52,562 bases of DNA from contig CALBSD010000024.1 of NCBI GenBank assembly GCA_937927625.1, positions 1-52,562 of the forward strand, given 5' to 3'. A model generated the notes under the pieces. The model did no database searches. It was not told the DNA's origin and saw only the letters and a list, made by a program, of their open reading frames with translations. Below, in pieces: positions 18,011 to 26,087 of the stretch. The DNA is from an uncultured Actinomycetes bacterium (GTDB lineage Bacteria > Actinomycetota > Acidimicrobiia > Acidimicrobiales > Ilumatobacteraceae). Position 1 is the first letter of the stretch; each line of letters opens with the position of its first letter. The position numbers and the translations under genes are program-made.

Positions 18011-18798
18011 GCACCAAGCCGTCCGTTAGGGCGTCGTTCCACCACGAGGTTCATGTCGAAAGTGGCAGAGAGATTCTCCGAGGTCAATGTTTCATCCAGT
18101 GGTCCGGCAGCAATGAGAACACCATCGTGCATGAGGGCACAATGCGTCGTGCTTGCAGGTATCTCATCGACGTGATGCGTGACGACTACGGATGGCAATG
18201 AAGGATTCTCTCGGGAGAACTCATCCAAGATTCGTACGAGATGTTCACGTCCACCAAGATCAAGACGCGCGCTTGGCTCATCAAGCAAGATTGCAATGGG
18301 ATCTGTCATAAGAGCGCGTCCTAAAAGAACACGTTGCTGTTCTCCAGATGAGAGCGCCCCAATCGGGGTATCTGCGTGTTGTGCAACGTCCATACGTGCG
18401 AGGCACTCGCGTGCCTTGTCTTTGTCTGCATCGGCGTATTCATGCCACCACACTTCAAGTGCACCGTTTTTGGCACTCATGACAACTTCTAAAGAAGTCA
18501 ATGCAGGTCGAAGCTCTGATGCCAAGGAAGCAGAGACATAGGCCAGTCGTGGTCGCACGGGACGAATATCAAAAGTGCCGAGTGCCTGGCCGTTGATACG
18601 AATATCACCCCTTGATGGGTGGAGGTATAACGACATGACGCGCAGCAATGTTGTCTTGCCGCAACCGTTTGGTCCAAGAATCACCCAGCGATCATGTGGA
18701 TTCACAATGATGGAGACATTGTCCACTGTTGAACGTGTTCCGTGAATGATGGACACGCCATCAATCTCAATCACTGGCGCAGTGGTATTGCTTGGCAT
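17998..18798 (-). CDS. ABC transporter ATP-binding protein (ModF/PhrA-like)
   Basis: A 266-aa stand-alone ABC ATPase. Walker A is GPNGCGKTT (residues 42-50), the signature LSSGEQQRVLLGRAL, and Walker B ILLDEPSARLDL, with the switch His in VVTHHVDEIP. No permease or binding protein is adjacent. It resembles the molybdate-type ATPases called ModF/PhrA more than importers with known cargo, so its role is open. The start is ATG at 18798 because TACCGT ends 7 nt upstream; an ATG at 18819 is the alternative. It is divergent from the kinase-fold gene. Confidence 0.85.
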   Translation of the reverse strand: MPSNTTAPVIEIDGVSIIHGTRSTVDNVSIIVNPHDRWVILGPNGCGKTTLLRVMSLYLHPSRGDIRINGQALGTFDIRPVRPRLAYVSASLASELRPALTSLEVVMSAKNGALEVWWHEYADADKDKARECLARMDVAQHADTPIGALSSGEQQRVLLGRALMTDPIAILLDEPSARLDLGGREHLVRILDEFSRENPSLPSVVVTHHVDEIPASTTHCALMHDGVLIAAGPLDETLTSENLSATFDMNLVVERRPNGRLGAYAP

Positions 18799-18805
18799 CA
18801 GGAAC

Positions 18806-18815
18806 ACGGTAGTGG
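18806..18815. promoter_or_regulatory. Shared bidirectional -10 element (ABC ATPase / kinase-fold gene)
   Basis: The plus-strand sequence ACGGTAGTGG contains TACCGT on the minus strand (18811-18806), 7 nt before the ABC start, and TAGTGG on the plus strand (18810-18815), 6 nt before GTG 18822. The two share the TA at 18810-18811. The plus-strand box lacks the final T, so that side is weaker. Confidence 0.5.
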
Positions 18816-18821
18816 GCATCG

Positions 18822-19799
18822 GTGTGCGGCATGGCAAAGTGGGGCATGGCTCACGGGGGTGTCGGCGAATTAGTGCAAGGTATCGCGCAGGTGATGAATG
18901 TGTCATCTGTTAATGATCTGCGTCGTCTGACTGGTGGCGCATCGCGCGAAACATGGATGTTCTCTGCCGATGGTGAGAAGTATGTGATGCAGCGAGTCCG
19001 GCCGGGTCACCCTGGCGGCTTGGGCTTCGAACCACAAGTTCTGATGCAGGCGCAATTGGCGGGCGTCCCGGTTCCACAGATGGTGTTCGACGGGTCATCT
19101 TCCGATGCTCTAGAGCGGCCATTCATGATTGTGCGCGCTGTGGAAGGTGAAACTATCGCTCGCAAAATTCTTCGTGACGATGAGTTTGCTCAGGCACGAA
19201 CAGTTCTCGCAGCTCAACTAGGCGCCGCAGCGGCTCGTACGCACATGGTGAAAGCAGAACAAATTCCTGATCTTCCAGGTCTCGATCAGCTGACCATGTA
19301 CCGCAACGTGATGGACGAACTTGGGGAACCTCATCCTGTTTTTGAGATCGCATTTCGGTGGCTCGAACAAAATCGACAGTCGCAAGACCGTCGTACGTTG
19401 GTGCATGGAGATTTGCGACTTGGAAACATCATGGTGGATCCGTCTGGACTTACTGCAGTGCTCGATTGGGAGTTGGCGCATCTGGGTGACCCCATGGAAG
19501 ATCTCGGTTGGCTATCCGTTCGGGCATGGCGTTTTGGTGGCGCGAATCCGGTGGCGGGTATTGGCACCTATGACGAACTGTTTACGGCATACGAAGAAGT
19601 ATCGGGGATTCGTCCCGATATCAATGCCGTACGTTGGTGGGAAGTTCTGGGCACTTTGAAGTGGGGCATTATTTGCATTCGTCAGGCGGCTACTCATTTG
19701 CAGGGTATTGCACGCAGCCATGAACTGGCAGCGATTGGACGTCGAGTGTGTGAGAACGAATATGACCTTCTTGAATACCTCGCGGAGATGGTGAAATGA
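18822..19799 (+). CDS. Phosphotransferase-family (APH) protein, ACAD10/11-like kinase fold
   Basis: A 325-aa aminoglycoside-phosphotransferase-fold protein. It has an N-lobe LTGGASRETW glycine-rich segment, the catalytic loop VHGDLRLGNIMVD with Asp and Asn, and the metal-binding AVLDWELAHLGDP. This is the subgroup related to the kinase part of eukaryotic ACAD10/11, often found with acyl-CoA dehydrogenases; the natural substrate is likely a hydroxyacyl or related small molecule, not an antibiotic. The GTG at 18822 is chosen because a -10-like box ends 6 nt upstream. ATGs at 18831 and 18846 are alternatives. It is coupled to DUF6285 by ATGA. Confidence 0.85.
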   Translation: MCGMAKWGMAHGGVGELVQGIAQVMNVSSVNDLRRLTGGASRETWMFSADGEKYVMQRVRPGHPGGLGFEPQVLMQAQLAGVPVPQMVFDGSSSDALERPFMIVRAVEGETIARKILRDDEFAQARTVLAAQLGAAAARTHMVKAEQIPDLPGLDQLTMYRNVMDELGEPHPVFEIAFRWLEQNRQSQDRRTLVHGDLRLGNIMVDPSGLTAVLDWELAHLGDPMEDLGWLSVRAWRFGGANPVAGIGTYDELFTAYEEVSGIRPDINAVRWWEVLGTLKWGIICIRQAATHLQGIARSHELAAIGRRVCENEYDLLEYLAEMVK

Positions 19800-20137
19800 C
19801 AGCGCCGCATGACCGTCCCACTGCGAGCGAATTAGTACAAGCTGTGCGTGAGTGGATGGAAACAGATCTCATGAAAGGCATTGAGCCTCGAATGACATTT
19901 CATCTTCGCGTTGCCATGAACATGTTGGACATTGTTGATCGCGAGTTGCAGTTAGGTGCTCCGATGGAGGAGCGGCATGCGGAGATTCTCCGAGGGTTAG
20001 GTGTTGCCGATGACGTTGAACTCTCGCAAAAGATTCGTAGCGGTGAATTCGATAACGACATTGCGTCGTTACTCACCGCACTGCGTCCTGTGATTGAAGA
20101 CAAGGTTCGTGTGGCGAACCCAAAGTATCTGCGTTAG
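19796..20137 (+). CDS. DUF6285 domain protein
   Basis: A 113-aa helical protein starting MTAPHDRPTASELVQAV, which matches the DUF6285 family that typically accompanies the kinase-fold gene just upstream (ATGA overlap). The function is unknown; by association it is probably a partner subunit. Its stop overlaps the convergent rlmN stop by 4 bp. Confidence 0.8.
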   Translation: MTAPHDRPTASELVQAVREWMETDLMKGIEPRMTFHLRVAMNMLDIVDRELQLGAPMEERHAEILRGLGVADDVELSQKIRSGEFDNDIASLLTALRPVIEDKVRVANPKYLR

Positions 20138-21186
20138 AGCACTCGCTTGGGCAAGATAGTCACAGGTTGACCAGCTGCTAATTGACCACAAGCAGCTGCT
20201 ATCTCAGTGCCACGATTCTGGCGAATGGTGGCATTCACGCCGAGACTGCGCAGTAAGCGTTGGAATGCTTCAACACGAGCAGGGGAGCTTCCGATCGTTG
20301 GCCAGCCAGGTGTGGGGTTCAGCGGAATGAGATTGACGTGTGCTGCAGGAGGCAACTGCAAACATAAGTCCGCCAATTCGTGCGCATCGCGATCGGTGTC
20401 ATTGACTGTTGAAATCATTGCCCACTCGAAACTGACGCGACGGCGTTTCTCGTACAGATAATCACGGCAGGTCTGCATCAACATCTCTAGCGGGTAGCGC
20501 TGGTTGATGGGTACAAGTTCATCACGAAGAGAATTGCGTGCTGCGTGTAGTGACACTGCCAAGTTCACAGGCAAAGGCCGTGATGTCAGAGTCTTGATAC
20601 CTGGCACGATTCCGACCGTAGAAATAGTGATGTGGCGGGCAGAGATGCCGATGTCGCCGTGGATGCGTTCTACTGCGCCCCAAACGGATGCTTCATTTGC
20701 AAGTGGTTCGCCCATGCCCATGAACACGATGTTGTCGATGCGTCGGGAGTGGAGAGCTGCTTCGCGTGCGGCGCGAACAACTTGCTCCACAATCTCGCCA
20801 GTGGTGAGGTGACGGCTAAAGCCAGCTTGTCCGGTTGCGCAGAAACCACATGCCATTGCACAGCCAGCTTGTGTGCTGACACAGACAGTGGCTCGGTCGT
20901 CGTAATACATCAGAACGGTTTCGATCGGATGGTTGCCGTCAAGAAGATTCCATAGGAACTTCACAGTGTCGCCATCTTTGCTAGTGGAGCGTGTGACTTC
21001 AATTAGCGATTCCGGTAATTCATTCGTGATGCGTGTACGCAGTGCTGCAGGAAGAGTAGTGATGTCAGCGGGATGCTGAAATTGTGTATACAGGCCTGAC
21101 CATAATTGGTCGAGGCGGTAACGCGGCTCACCCTCGAGAATGCTCGCGATCTCATCGCGAGTCGGCTGGTAGAGAGATGTAATCAA
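20134..21186 (-). CDS. rlmN: 23S rRNA (adenine-2503-C2)/tRNA A37 methyltransferase
   Basis: Radical-SAM enzyme of 350 aa that methylates C2 of A2503 in 23S rRNA and A37 in some tRNAs. The 4Fe-4S motif is CAMACGFC, and the C-terminal methyl-accepting Cys is in AAACGQLAAG. The start is TTG at 21186, overlapping the mshD stop (TTGA) and preceded by AGGAG about 8 nt upstream. It is probably translated by coupling after mshD. Confidence 0.95.
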   Translation of the reverse strand: MITSLYQPTRDEIASILEGEPRYRLDQLWSGLYTQFQHPADITTLPAALRTRITNELPESLIEVTRSTSKDGDTVKFLWNLLDGNHPIETVLMYYDDRATVCVSTQAGCAMACGFCATGQAGFSRHLTTGEIVEQVVRAAREAALHSRRIDNIVFMGMGEPLANEASVWGAVERIHGDIGISARHITISTVGIVPGIKTLTSRPLPVNLAVSLHAARNSLRDELVPINQRYPLEMLMQTCRDYLYEKRRRVSFEWAMISTVNDTDRDAHELADLCLQLPPAAHVNLIPLNPTPGWPTIGSSPARVEAFQRLLRSLGVNATIRQNRGTEIAAACGQLAAGQPVTILPKRVL

Positions 21187-22115
21187 GATGGTGCTCCTGG
21201 TGCAATGTCGCCGACGAATGCATGTTCTTCGTGGTGAGTTGTGAATCCGAGTGCTGTGTACATCGCAACTGCAGAAGCATTATCCGCATCGACATAGAGC
21301 ATGGCCTCGGTGATGTTTTGTTGTTCGATGTGATGAAGTCCAGCAATTGCCATCTTGCGACCAAGTCCTCTTCCAGACATTGATGGGTCGACGGCGATGA
21401 CGTAGATTTCGCCCACAGATGGGTCTGTGTCGGTGTGAATTTTTGTCCAGCAGAACGCAGCAAGTGTGGAGCCCTCGTGATGCAAACGGAAACCTTCAGC
21501 ATTGAACCACGGCTCGCTCATGCGGCCCTTCAAAATGTCAGAAGTCCATGCACCTTGTTCGGGGTGATGTCCGAATGCGGCGTTATTTACCAAAAGCCAT
21601 TCCGCTTCGTCAATGCCAGGTCGGAATGCACAAGAGTCAAAATCGGAAATCTCGTTGACAACATCGGCGGGCAAGGGGAGAGGCCGGCGCAACTGCAGCA
21701 AACGACGGCCCTGTTGTAGCCCGACCTCACTGGCTAGTTGGCGGTGAATGTTGTTGGGTTCAAACACCCACCAATGCACATGGCCTCCACCCTCGGAAGC
21801 GACAACGTTCAGTGCGCTACGAATGAGATCCGGTGCAATCTCGAGGGAGTCATAGCGGTGCACTGGGTGAACAATGAGGTCAAGAGACCACGATTCATTG
21901 CCACGAGAGACTTGGCAGTACCCGACAATTTGCCCTGTTGCATTGTCGCGGGCGATGACTCCGGCAAACCCTTGACGGCCGCCTTCGCGTAAGTCGAGCC
22001 ATAAATGGTCATTCAGGGGGCGGGCGCCATCGGCGCGCCACGCCGCCGAAATGAGGCTGGAGACCTCTTCCATGGCGACAGCGTCCATGTGTCTCTTTAT
22101 TTCGAGTGAACGCAC
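21183..22115 (-). CDS. mshD: Mycothiol synthase
   Basis: Acetyl-CoA:Cys-GlcN-Ins acetyltransferase, the last step of mycothiol synthesis, and therefore a marker of Actinobacteria. It has 310 aa with two GNAT folds; the active C-terminal one has the acetyl-CoA loop VDPSMSGRGLGRKM and the ALGF end motif. The family segment NNAAFGHHPEQGAW is clear. I choose GTG at 22115 because TACCCT ends 6 nt upstream on this strand; an ATG at 22088 would give 301 aa. It is divergent from nth and coupled to rlmN. Confidence 0.93.
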   Translation of the reverse strand: MRSLEIKRHMDAVAMEEVSSLISAAWRADGARPLNDHLWLDLREGGRQGFAGVIARDNATGQIVGYCQVSRGNESWSLDLIVHPVHRYDSLEIAPDLIRSALNVVASEGGGHVHWWVFEPNNIHRQLASEVGLQQGRRLLQLRRPLPLPADVVNEISDFDSCAFRPGIDEAEWLLVNNAAFGHHPEQGAWTSDILKGRMSEPWFNAEGFRLHHEGSTLAAFCWTKIHTDTDPSVGEIYVIAVDPSMSGRGLGRKMAIAGLHHIEQQNITEAMLYVDADNASAVAMYTALGFTTHHEEHAFVGDIAPGAPS

Positions 22116-22121
22116 CTCGTC

Positions 22122-22131
22122 AGGGTACCTT
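22122..22131. promoter_or_regulatory. Shared bidirectional -10 element (mshD / nth)
   Basis: AGGGTACCTT holds TACCTT on the plus strand (22126-22131), 7 nt before the nth ATG, and TACCCT on the minus strand (22127-22122), 6 nt before the mshD GTG. The TA at 22126-22127 is common to both. Both mRNAs would be leaderless. Confidence 0.6.
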
Positions 22132-22138
22132 CGTGTGC

Positions 22139-22801
22139 ATGGGAAAGCCGAGAACACCAGCAGGGCGCGCGAAGGAAGTGGCCTCACGGCTTGCTGTTTT
22201 GTACCCAGGAGCCGAGTGCGAATTGATGCATTCAAACCCATATGAGTTGTTGGCTGCGACCATCTTGTCGGCGCAGTGCACTGATGCCCGCGTGAACATG
22301 GTGACACCGGCTCTGTTTGAGAAATACCCCACACCAAAGGCCTTGGCAGAAGCTGACCCTGCAGAGTTGGAAGTCATTGTGAAGTCCACTGGTTTTTACC
22401 AGAGCAAGGCAAAGAATCTCATTGGTATGGGTCGTGCCGTCACCGACCGTTTCGGTGGTGTGATTCCTCACGAACTTGAAGATCTCGTCACACTTCCTGG
22501 CGTCGGTCGTAAGACAGGCAACGTTTTGCGAAGTGTTGTCTTTGACTTGCCAGGGCTTGCGGTGGACACGCATGTGGGACGCCTCTCTCGTCGTTTGGCT
22601 CTCACCGCAGAGGAAGATCCCGTGAAGGTGGAAAAGGTGCTGAATGCATTTCTCCCACCAGAGGAGTGGGGTCGCTTCTCGCTTCGTCTCATTCTTCATG
22701 GGCGCCGCGTCTGTGATGCAAAGAAGCCAAAATGCGATATCTGCGAGTTAGAAGACATCTGTCCGTCCTCCAACATGCCGACGAAGACAAAGTCCAAGTG
22801 A
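22139..22801 (+). CDS. nth: Endonuclease III
   Basis: Base-excision-repair DNA glycosylase/AP lyase for oxidised pyrimidines. It has 220 aa: helix-hairpin-helix LVTLPGVGRKTGN containing the catalytic Lys, catalytic Asp in AVDTHVGRLS, and the C-terminal 4Fe-4S loop with Cx6Cx2Cx5C spacing, all four cysteines present. ATG at 22139 is supported by the -10 box 7 nt upstream; the frame extends 11 codons further up, but into the divergent promoter. Confidence 0.95.
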   Translation: MGKPRTPAGRAKEVASRLAVLYPGAECELMHSNPYELLAATILSAQCTDARVNMVTPALFEKYPTPKALAEADPAELEVIVKSTGFYQSKAKNLIGMGRAVTDRFGGVIPHELEDLVTLPGVGRKTGNVLRSVVFDLPGLAVDTHVGRLSRRLALTAEEDPVKVEKVLNAFLPPEEWGRFSLRLILHGRRVCDAKKPKCDICELEDICPSSNMPTKTKSK

Positions 22802-22825
22802 CTTTCGGGCAGTAGCGTTTCCCCG

Positions 22826-23020
22826 ATGACTGACACGATTCGCGCTGAACTCGGAGCTGCGGCTGACGCAATCGGTAGCTACCGATCTCGTGTGGCTGGC
22901 CTACTTGACGCAGTCGGCCCGAATCATGAAGACCTCGTGAGCGCTATGTATGAGGCAGAGCGTGCATTGGTGTCGGCAGAGCGACTTCTGATTCGCGCTG
23001 AAAAACTCGCTCGTTCGTAA
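22826..23020 (+). CDS. Small helical protein of unknown function
   Basis: A 64-aa ORF rich in Ala, Glu, Leu and Arg, predicted to be two amphipathic helices or a short coiled coil, without a signal or membrane segment. I do not recognise a family. It is supported by an ATG with TAGCGT ending 7 nt upstream and by filling an otherwise empty gap between nth and hisC. It ends 24 bp before hisC. Confidence 0.6.
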   Translation: MTDTIRAELGAAADAIGSYRSRVAGLLDAVGPNHEDLVSAMYEAERALVSAERLLIRAEKLARS

Positions 23021-23044
23021 CACCAGCCTGACTAGGTTTAACCC

Positions 23045-24106
23045 GTGGCAATTTTTGAACCCCGCGATCAGATTCGTGCGATGGAGGGGTATCACTCGGC
23101 TCAGGTAGATGTTCCTATTCGTTTGAATACGAATGAATCTCCGTTTCCTCCACCTGCTGGTTGGGTTGAGAAACTTGCTGATGTAGCCCGTGGCATTGAT
23201 TGGAACCGTTATCCCGATCGCGCGGCAACTGAGTTGCGTACGGTGATCGCAGCTCGACACAACGTTTCGGTCGACAACATCTTTGTTGCGAATGGTTCAA
23301 ACGAAGTGTTGCAAACCATCTTGTTGACTTATGGCGGCCATGGTCGCAAGGTTGCAACGTTCGAACCTACGTATCAGATGTACGCACAAATCTCGCGTGT
23401 CACCGGCGCGGAAGTTGTTGTTGGAGAGCGCCGTGCGGACTTCACTCTTGATGCCCATGAGATTGAACGTCTAATGCAGCGGGAATCACCTGCAGTGACG
23501 TTCTTGTGTAATCCGAATAATCCCACCGGGCTTGTCGAGCCTCGTGAGAACTTGGAAGTTTTGCTGGAGCACGCAACGGGTGTTGTCGTCGTTGACGAGG
23601 CATATGCAGAATTTTCTGATTGGTCGGCGATGGACATGATCTCAGAAGATCGCGCTCTCGCTGTCACACGTACGTTTTCAAAAACGTTGTCGATGGCGGC
23701 GCTCCGTGTTGGGTATGTCGTTGCACCAAAGTGGATGATTGCGCAACTCGAGATTGCTGCACTTCCGTATCACCTTGACTCCTTTAAGCAAGCTGCGACG
23801 ACAGCAGCTCTCTCGTACACCGCCGAGATGGAGGAGCGTGTCTCTCTCATCAAGTCCGAGCGTTCACGAATTGAATCCACTCTTGGGGGCCTCGATATTG
23901 AGGTATGGCCAAGTGGGTCGAACTTCATCCTCTTTCGCCCTCGCTCTGTGAACGCATTGGATGTGTGGAAGTCTTTGCTCGCCGCTGGCATTTTGGTTCG
24001 CGACTGCAGTTCATGGGCTCGACTAAAGGGTTGCCTTCGCGTCACGGTGGGTACCCCTGACGAGAACACTGCTTTTCTGGCCGCAATGGCTGCAGCAGTC
24101 GCCTAA
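23045..24106 (+). CDS. hisC: Histidinol-phosphate aminotransferase
   Basis: PLP enzyme of histidine biosynthesis, converting imidazole-acetol phosphate and glutamate to histidinol phosphate. It has 353 aa. The substrate loop LNTNESPFPPP, the CNPNNPTG motif, the PLP Asp in VVVDEAYAEF and the Schiff-base Lys in TFSKTLSMAALRVGY are all present. GTG start with TAGGTT ending 6 nt upstream, so leaderless. First gene of a hisC-B-H-A-F run; hisD and hisG are not in the window. Confidence 0.95.
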   Translation: MAIFEPRDQIRAMEGYHSAQVDVPIRLNTNESPFPPPAGWVEKLADVARGIDWNRYPDRAATELRTVIAARHNVSVDNIFVANGSNEVLQTILLTYGGHGRKVATFEPTYQMYAQISRVTGAEVVVGERRADFTLDAHEIERLMQRESPAVTFLCNPNNPTGLVEPRENLEVLLEHATGVVVVDEAYAEFSDWSAMDMISEDRALAVTRTFSKTLSMAALRVGYVVAPKWMIAQLEIAALPYHLDSFKQAATTAALSYTAEMEERVSLIKSERSRIESTLGGLDIEVWPSGSNFILFRPRSVNALDVWKSLLAAGILVRDCSSWARLKGCLRVTVGTPDENTAFLAAMAAAVA

Positions 24107-24166
24107 TTGACAGGTAATTAACAAATTGACCGCAAGGTCGGGCGTATGAGCGGCGAGAATAGAGAC

Positions 24167-24760
24167 ATGGCACGTACAGCCCAAGTTTCTCGCAGCACCA
24201 AAGAGACATCCATCGAGGTCTCTATTGATTTGGACGGCACAGGTAAGGCCGACATCAGCACGGGTATCCCGTTCTATGACCACATGCTGGAGCAGCTGGC
24301 TCGCCATGGCGGTTTTGATCTCTCCATTCAGGCCAAGGGTGATCTGCATATCGATACTCACCACACGGTGGAAGACGTGGCTATTTGCGTCGGTGAAGCG
24401 TTGCACCAAGCCCTCGGCGACAAGGCCGGTGTCCGTCGCTTCGCCAGTGGTTCCTATCCACTTGATGAAGCTCTCGTGGAAATTGCACTCGACCTCAGCG
24501 GCCGTCCGTTCGTTGCGTGGAATGTTGAACTTCCCGAATGTCTTCCTCTTGGGTCACCTGCATTCGATCCGTCACTTGCTGAACACGCAGTGACGTCACT
24601 TGCAACGTCTGCACTCATCACATTGCATGTCAACCTCAAGGCTGGCCGCAATGTGCATCACATCATCGAAGCAACCTTTAAGGGGCTTGCTCGTTCTCTT
24701 CGTGATGCTGTGCGCGTTGATTCGGCTGGTGTTCCTTCCACCAAGGGCGTTCTTTCGTGA
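24167..24760 (+). CDS. hisB: Imidazoleglycerol-phosphate dehydratase
   Basis: Mn-dependent dehydratase of histidine biosynthesis, single-function form of 197 aa. The metal-binding motifs HHTVED and the paired His/Glu segments (FYDHML, and NVHHIIE near the C-terminus) are present. I take ATG 24167 (MARTAQVSRSTKETS), which matches family N-termini; an in-frame ATG at 24146 would add 7 residues. A small GNRA-loop hairpin (GACC-GCAA-GGTC, 24128-24139) lies in the 60-bp gap after hisC. Confidence 0.94.
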   Translation: MARTAQVSRSTKETSIEVSIDLDGTGKADISTGIPFYDHMLEQLARHGGFDLSIQAKGDLHIDTHHTVEDVAICVGEALHQALGDKAGVRRFASGSYPLDEALVEIALDLSGRPFVAWNVELPECLPLGSPAFDPSLAEHAVTSLATSALITLHVNLKAGRNVHHIIEATFKGLARSLRDAVRVDSAGVPSTKGVLS

Positions 24761-25380
24761 CCGCAACGCCGCGCGTTGCAGTTCTTGACTACGGCATTGG
24801 CAATCTTCGTTCGGCGCAGAAAGCTTTAGAGAAAGTCGGCGCTGATGCAGTTCTGACATCCGATGCATCGGTTGTCACTGCAGCAGACGCAGTCGTGCTT
24901 CCTGGCGTCGGTGCATTTGGTGCATGTATGAATGCATTGCGCGACGTCGGACTCGAATTTGTTGCACTCGATGCAATTGCCAGTGGTGTCCCTTTCATGG
25001 GTATCTGTGTCGGTATGCAGATGTTGTTTGATGGCAGTGAGGAAGACCCCGATGCATGCGGTCTCGGTGTAATCCCTGGGCACGTGAAGTGGATCCCTTC
25101 AACCGTGCAGCGCCCGCAGATGCAATGGAACCAATTGAATGTGACTGCAAACGACCCAATGTTCAAAGGTCTCGGCGAGAACCCGTGGATGTATTTCGTA
25201 CATTCCTTGCACGGAGTTCCGACAGATCCAACGTATGTTGCTGCCACAGTGCAATACGGCGACACATTGAATGTTGCATTCCGTAAGGGGAATGTGTTTG
25301 CAACACAATTTCATCCAGAAAAATCAGCAACTGCCGGACTTGGCTTGCTGCGCAATTTCGTTACGTCGGTGAAATCATGA
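24757..25380 (+). CDS. hisH: Imidazole glycerol phosphate synthase, glutaminase subunit
   Basis: Class-I glutamine amidotransferase supplying ammonia to HisF, 207 aa. The nucleophile Cys is in MGICVGMQMLF and the His/Glu pair in FHPEKS. The start is GTG overlapping the hisB stop as GTGA, and the stop overlaps hisA as ATGA, indicating a coupled operon. Confidence 0.95.
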   Translation: MTATPRVAVLDYGIGNLRSAQKALEKVGADAVLTSDASVVTAADAVVLPGVGAFGACMNALRDVGLEFVALDAIASGVPFMGICVGMQMLFDGSEEDPDACGLGVIPGHVKWIPSTVQRPQMQWNQLNVTANDPMFKGLGENPWMYFVHSLHGVPTDPTYVAATVQYGDTLNVAFRKGNVFATQFHPEKSATAGLGLLRNFVTSVKS

Positions 25381-26087
25381 ATCTGTATCCAGCAATTGAC
25401 CTTCTAGGCGGAAAAGTTGTGCGTCTGCGTCAGGGCGAATACGACGACAGCACTGTGTATGGCGATGATCCAGTAGCAGTAGCGGAATCATTTGTTGCGC
25501 AAGGTGCATCGTGGGTGCACATGGTGGACCTCGATGCTGCCAAGAGTGCTGAGCCCGTCAATCGCCCGATTATCGCGGCTGTTGCAAAGGCACTTGCTGG
25601 GCGCGCTCAATTGCAAGTGGGCGGTGGTGTGCGTGGCACAGCTGACGCAGAAGCATTGGCTCTTGCCGGTGTGAACCGCGTTGTCATGGGCTCTGCTGCC
25701 GTGGCTAATCCTTCTCTTGTGTCTGTCGTTGCTCGCATCATTCCTGTCGCTGTTGGTCTTGATCATCGTGAGGGCATTGCTGCGACGCATGGTTGGACAG
25801 AATCTTCGGGCCTGCGAGTCGAAGACTTGCTTTCGAAGTTCCCAGAGGCATCTGCTTTCGTCATCACCGATATTTCTCGCGATGGAATGTTGACGGGTCC
25901 CGATGTTGAGGGTCTCGCTCGTGCTGTTGCTTCAACGAACATTCCCGTTGTCGCAAGTGGTGGTGTCGGCACATTGACGCACATTGAAGAACTTGCACAA
26001 GTGATCGGGCTTGATGGCGTGATTGTGGGCAAGGCCATCTATGAAGGAAAACTCACCGTTGCTGACGCCGTAAAGGTCCTCTCATGA
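25377..26087 (+). CDS. hisA: Phosphoribosyl-ProFAR isomerase
   Basis: TIM-barrel isomerase of histidine biosynthesis, 236 aa. It has the opening YPAIDLLGGKVVRL with the catalytic Asp, two half-barrel phosphate-binding repeats (VGGGVRG, ASGGVGTL) and the second Asp in TDISRDGMLTGPD. In many actinobacteria the homologous gene (priA) also performs the TrpF reaction. That dual role is possible because no trpF is seen here, but it cannot be shown from sequence. Confidence 0.92.
   Translation: MNLYPAIDLLGGKVVRLRQGEYDDSTVYGDDPVAVAESFVAQGASWVHMVDLDAAKSAEPVNRPIIAAVAKALAGRAQLQVGGGVRGTADAEALALAGVNRVVMGSAAVANPSLVSVVARIIPVAVGLDHREGIAATHGWTESSGLRVEDLLSKFPEASAFVITDISRDGMLTGPDVEGLARAVASTNIPVVASGGVGTLTHIEELAQVIGLDGVIVGKAIYEGKLTVADAVKVLS

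Noticed and set aside
24107..24166. Histidine attenuator or T-box in the hisC-hisB gap
   Set aside because: No His-codon run, no T-box sequence and no terminator hairpin; only a 4-bp GNRA hairpin is present.
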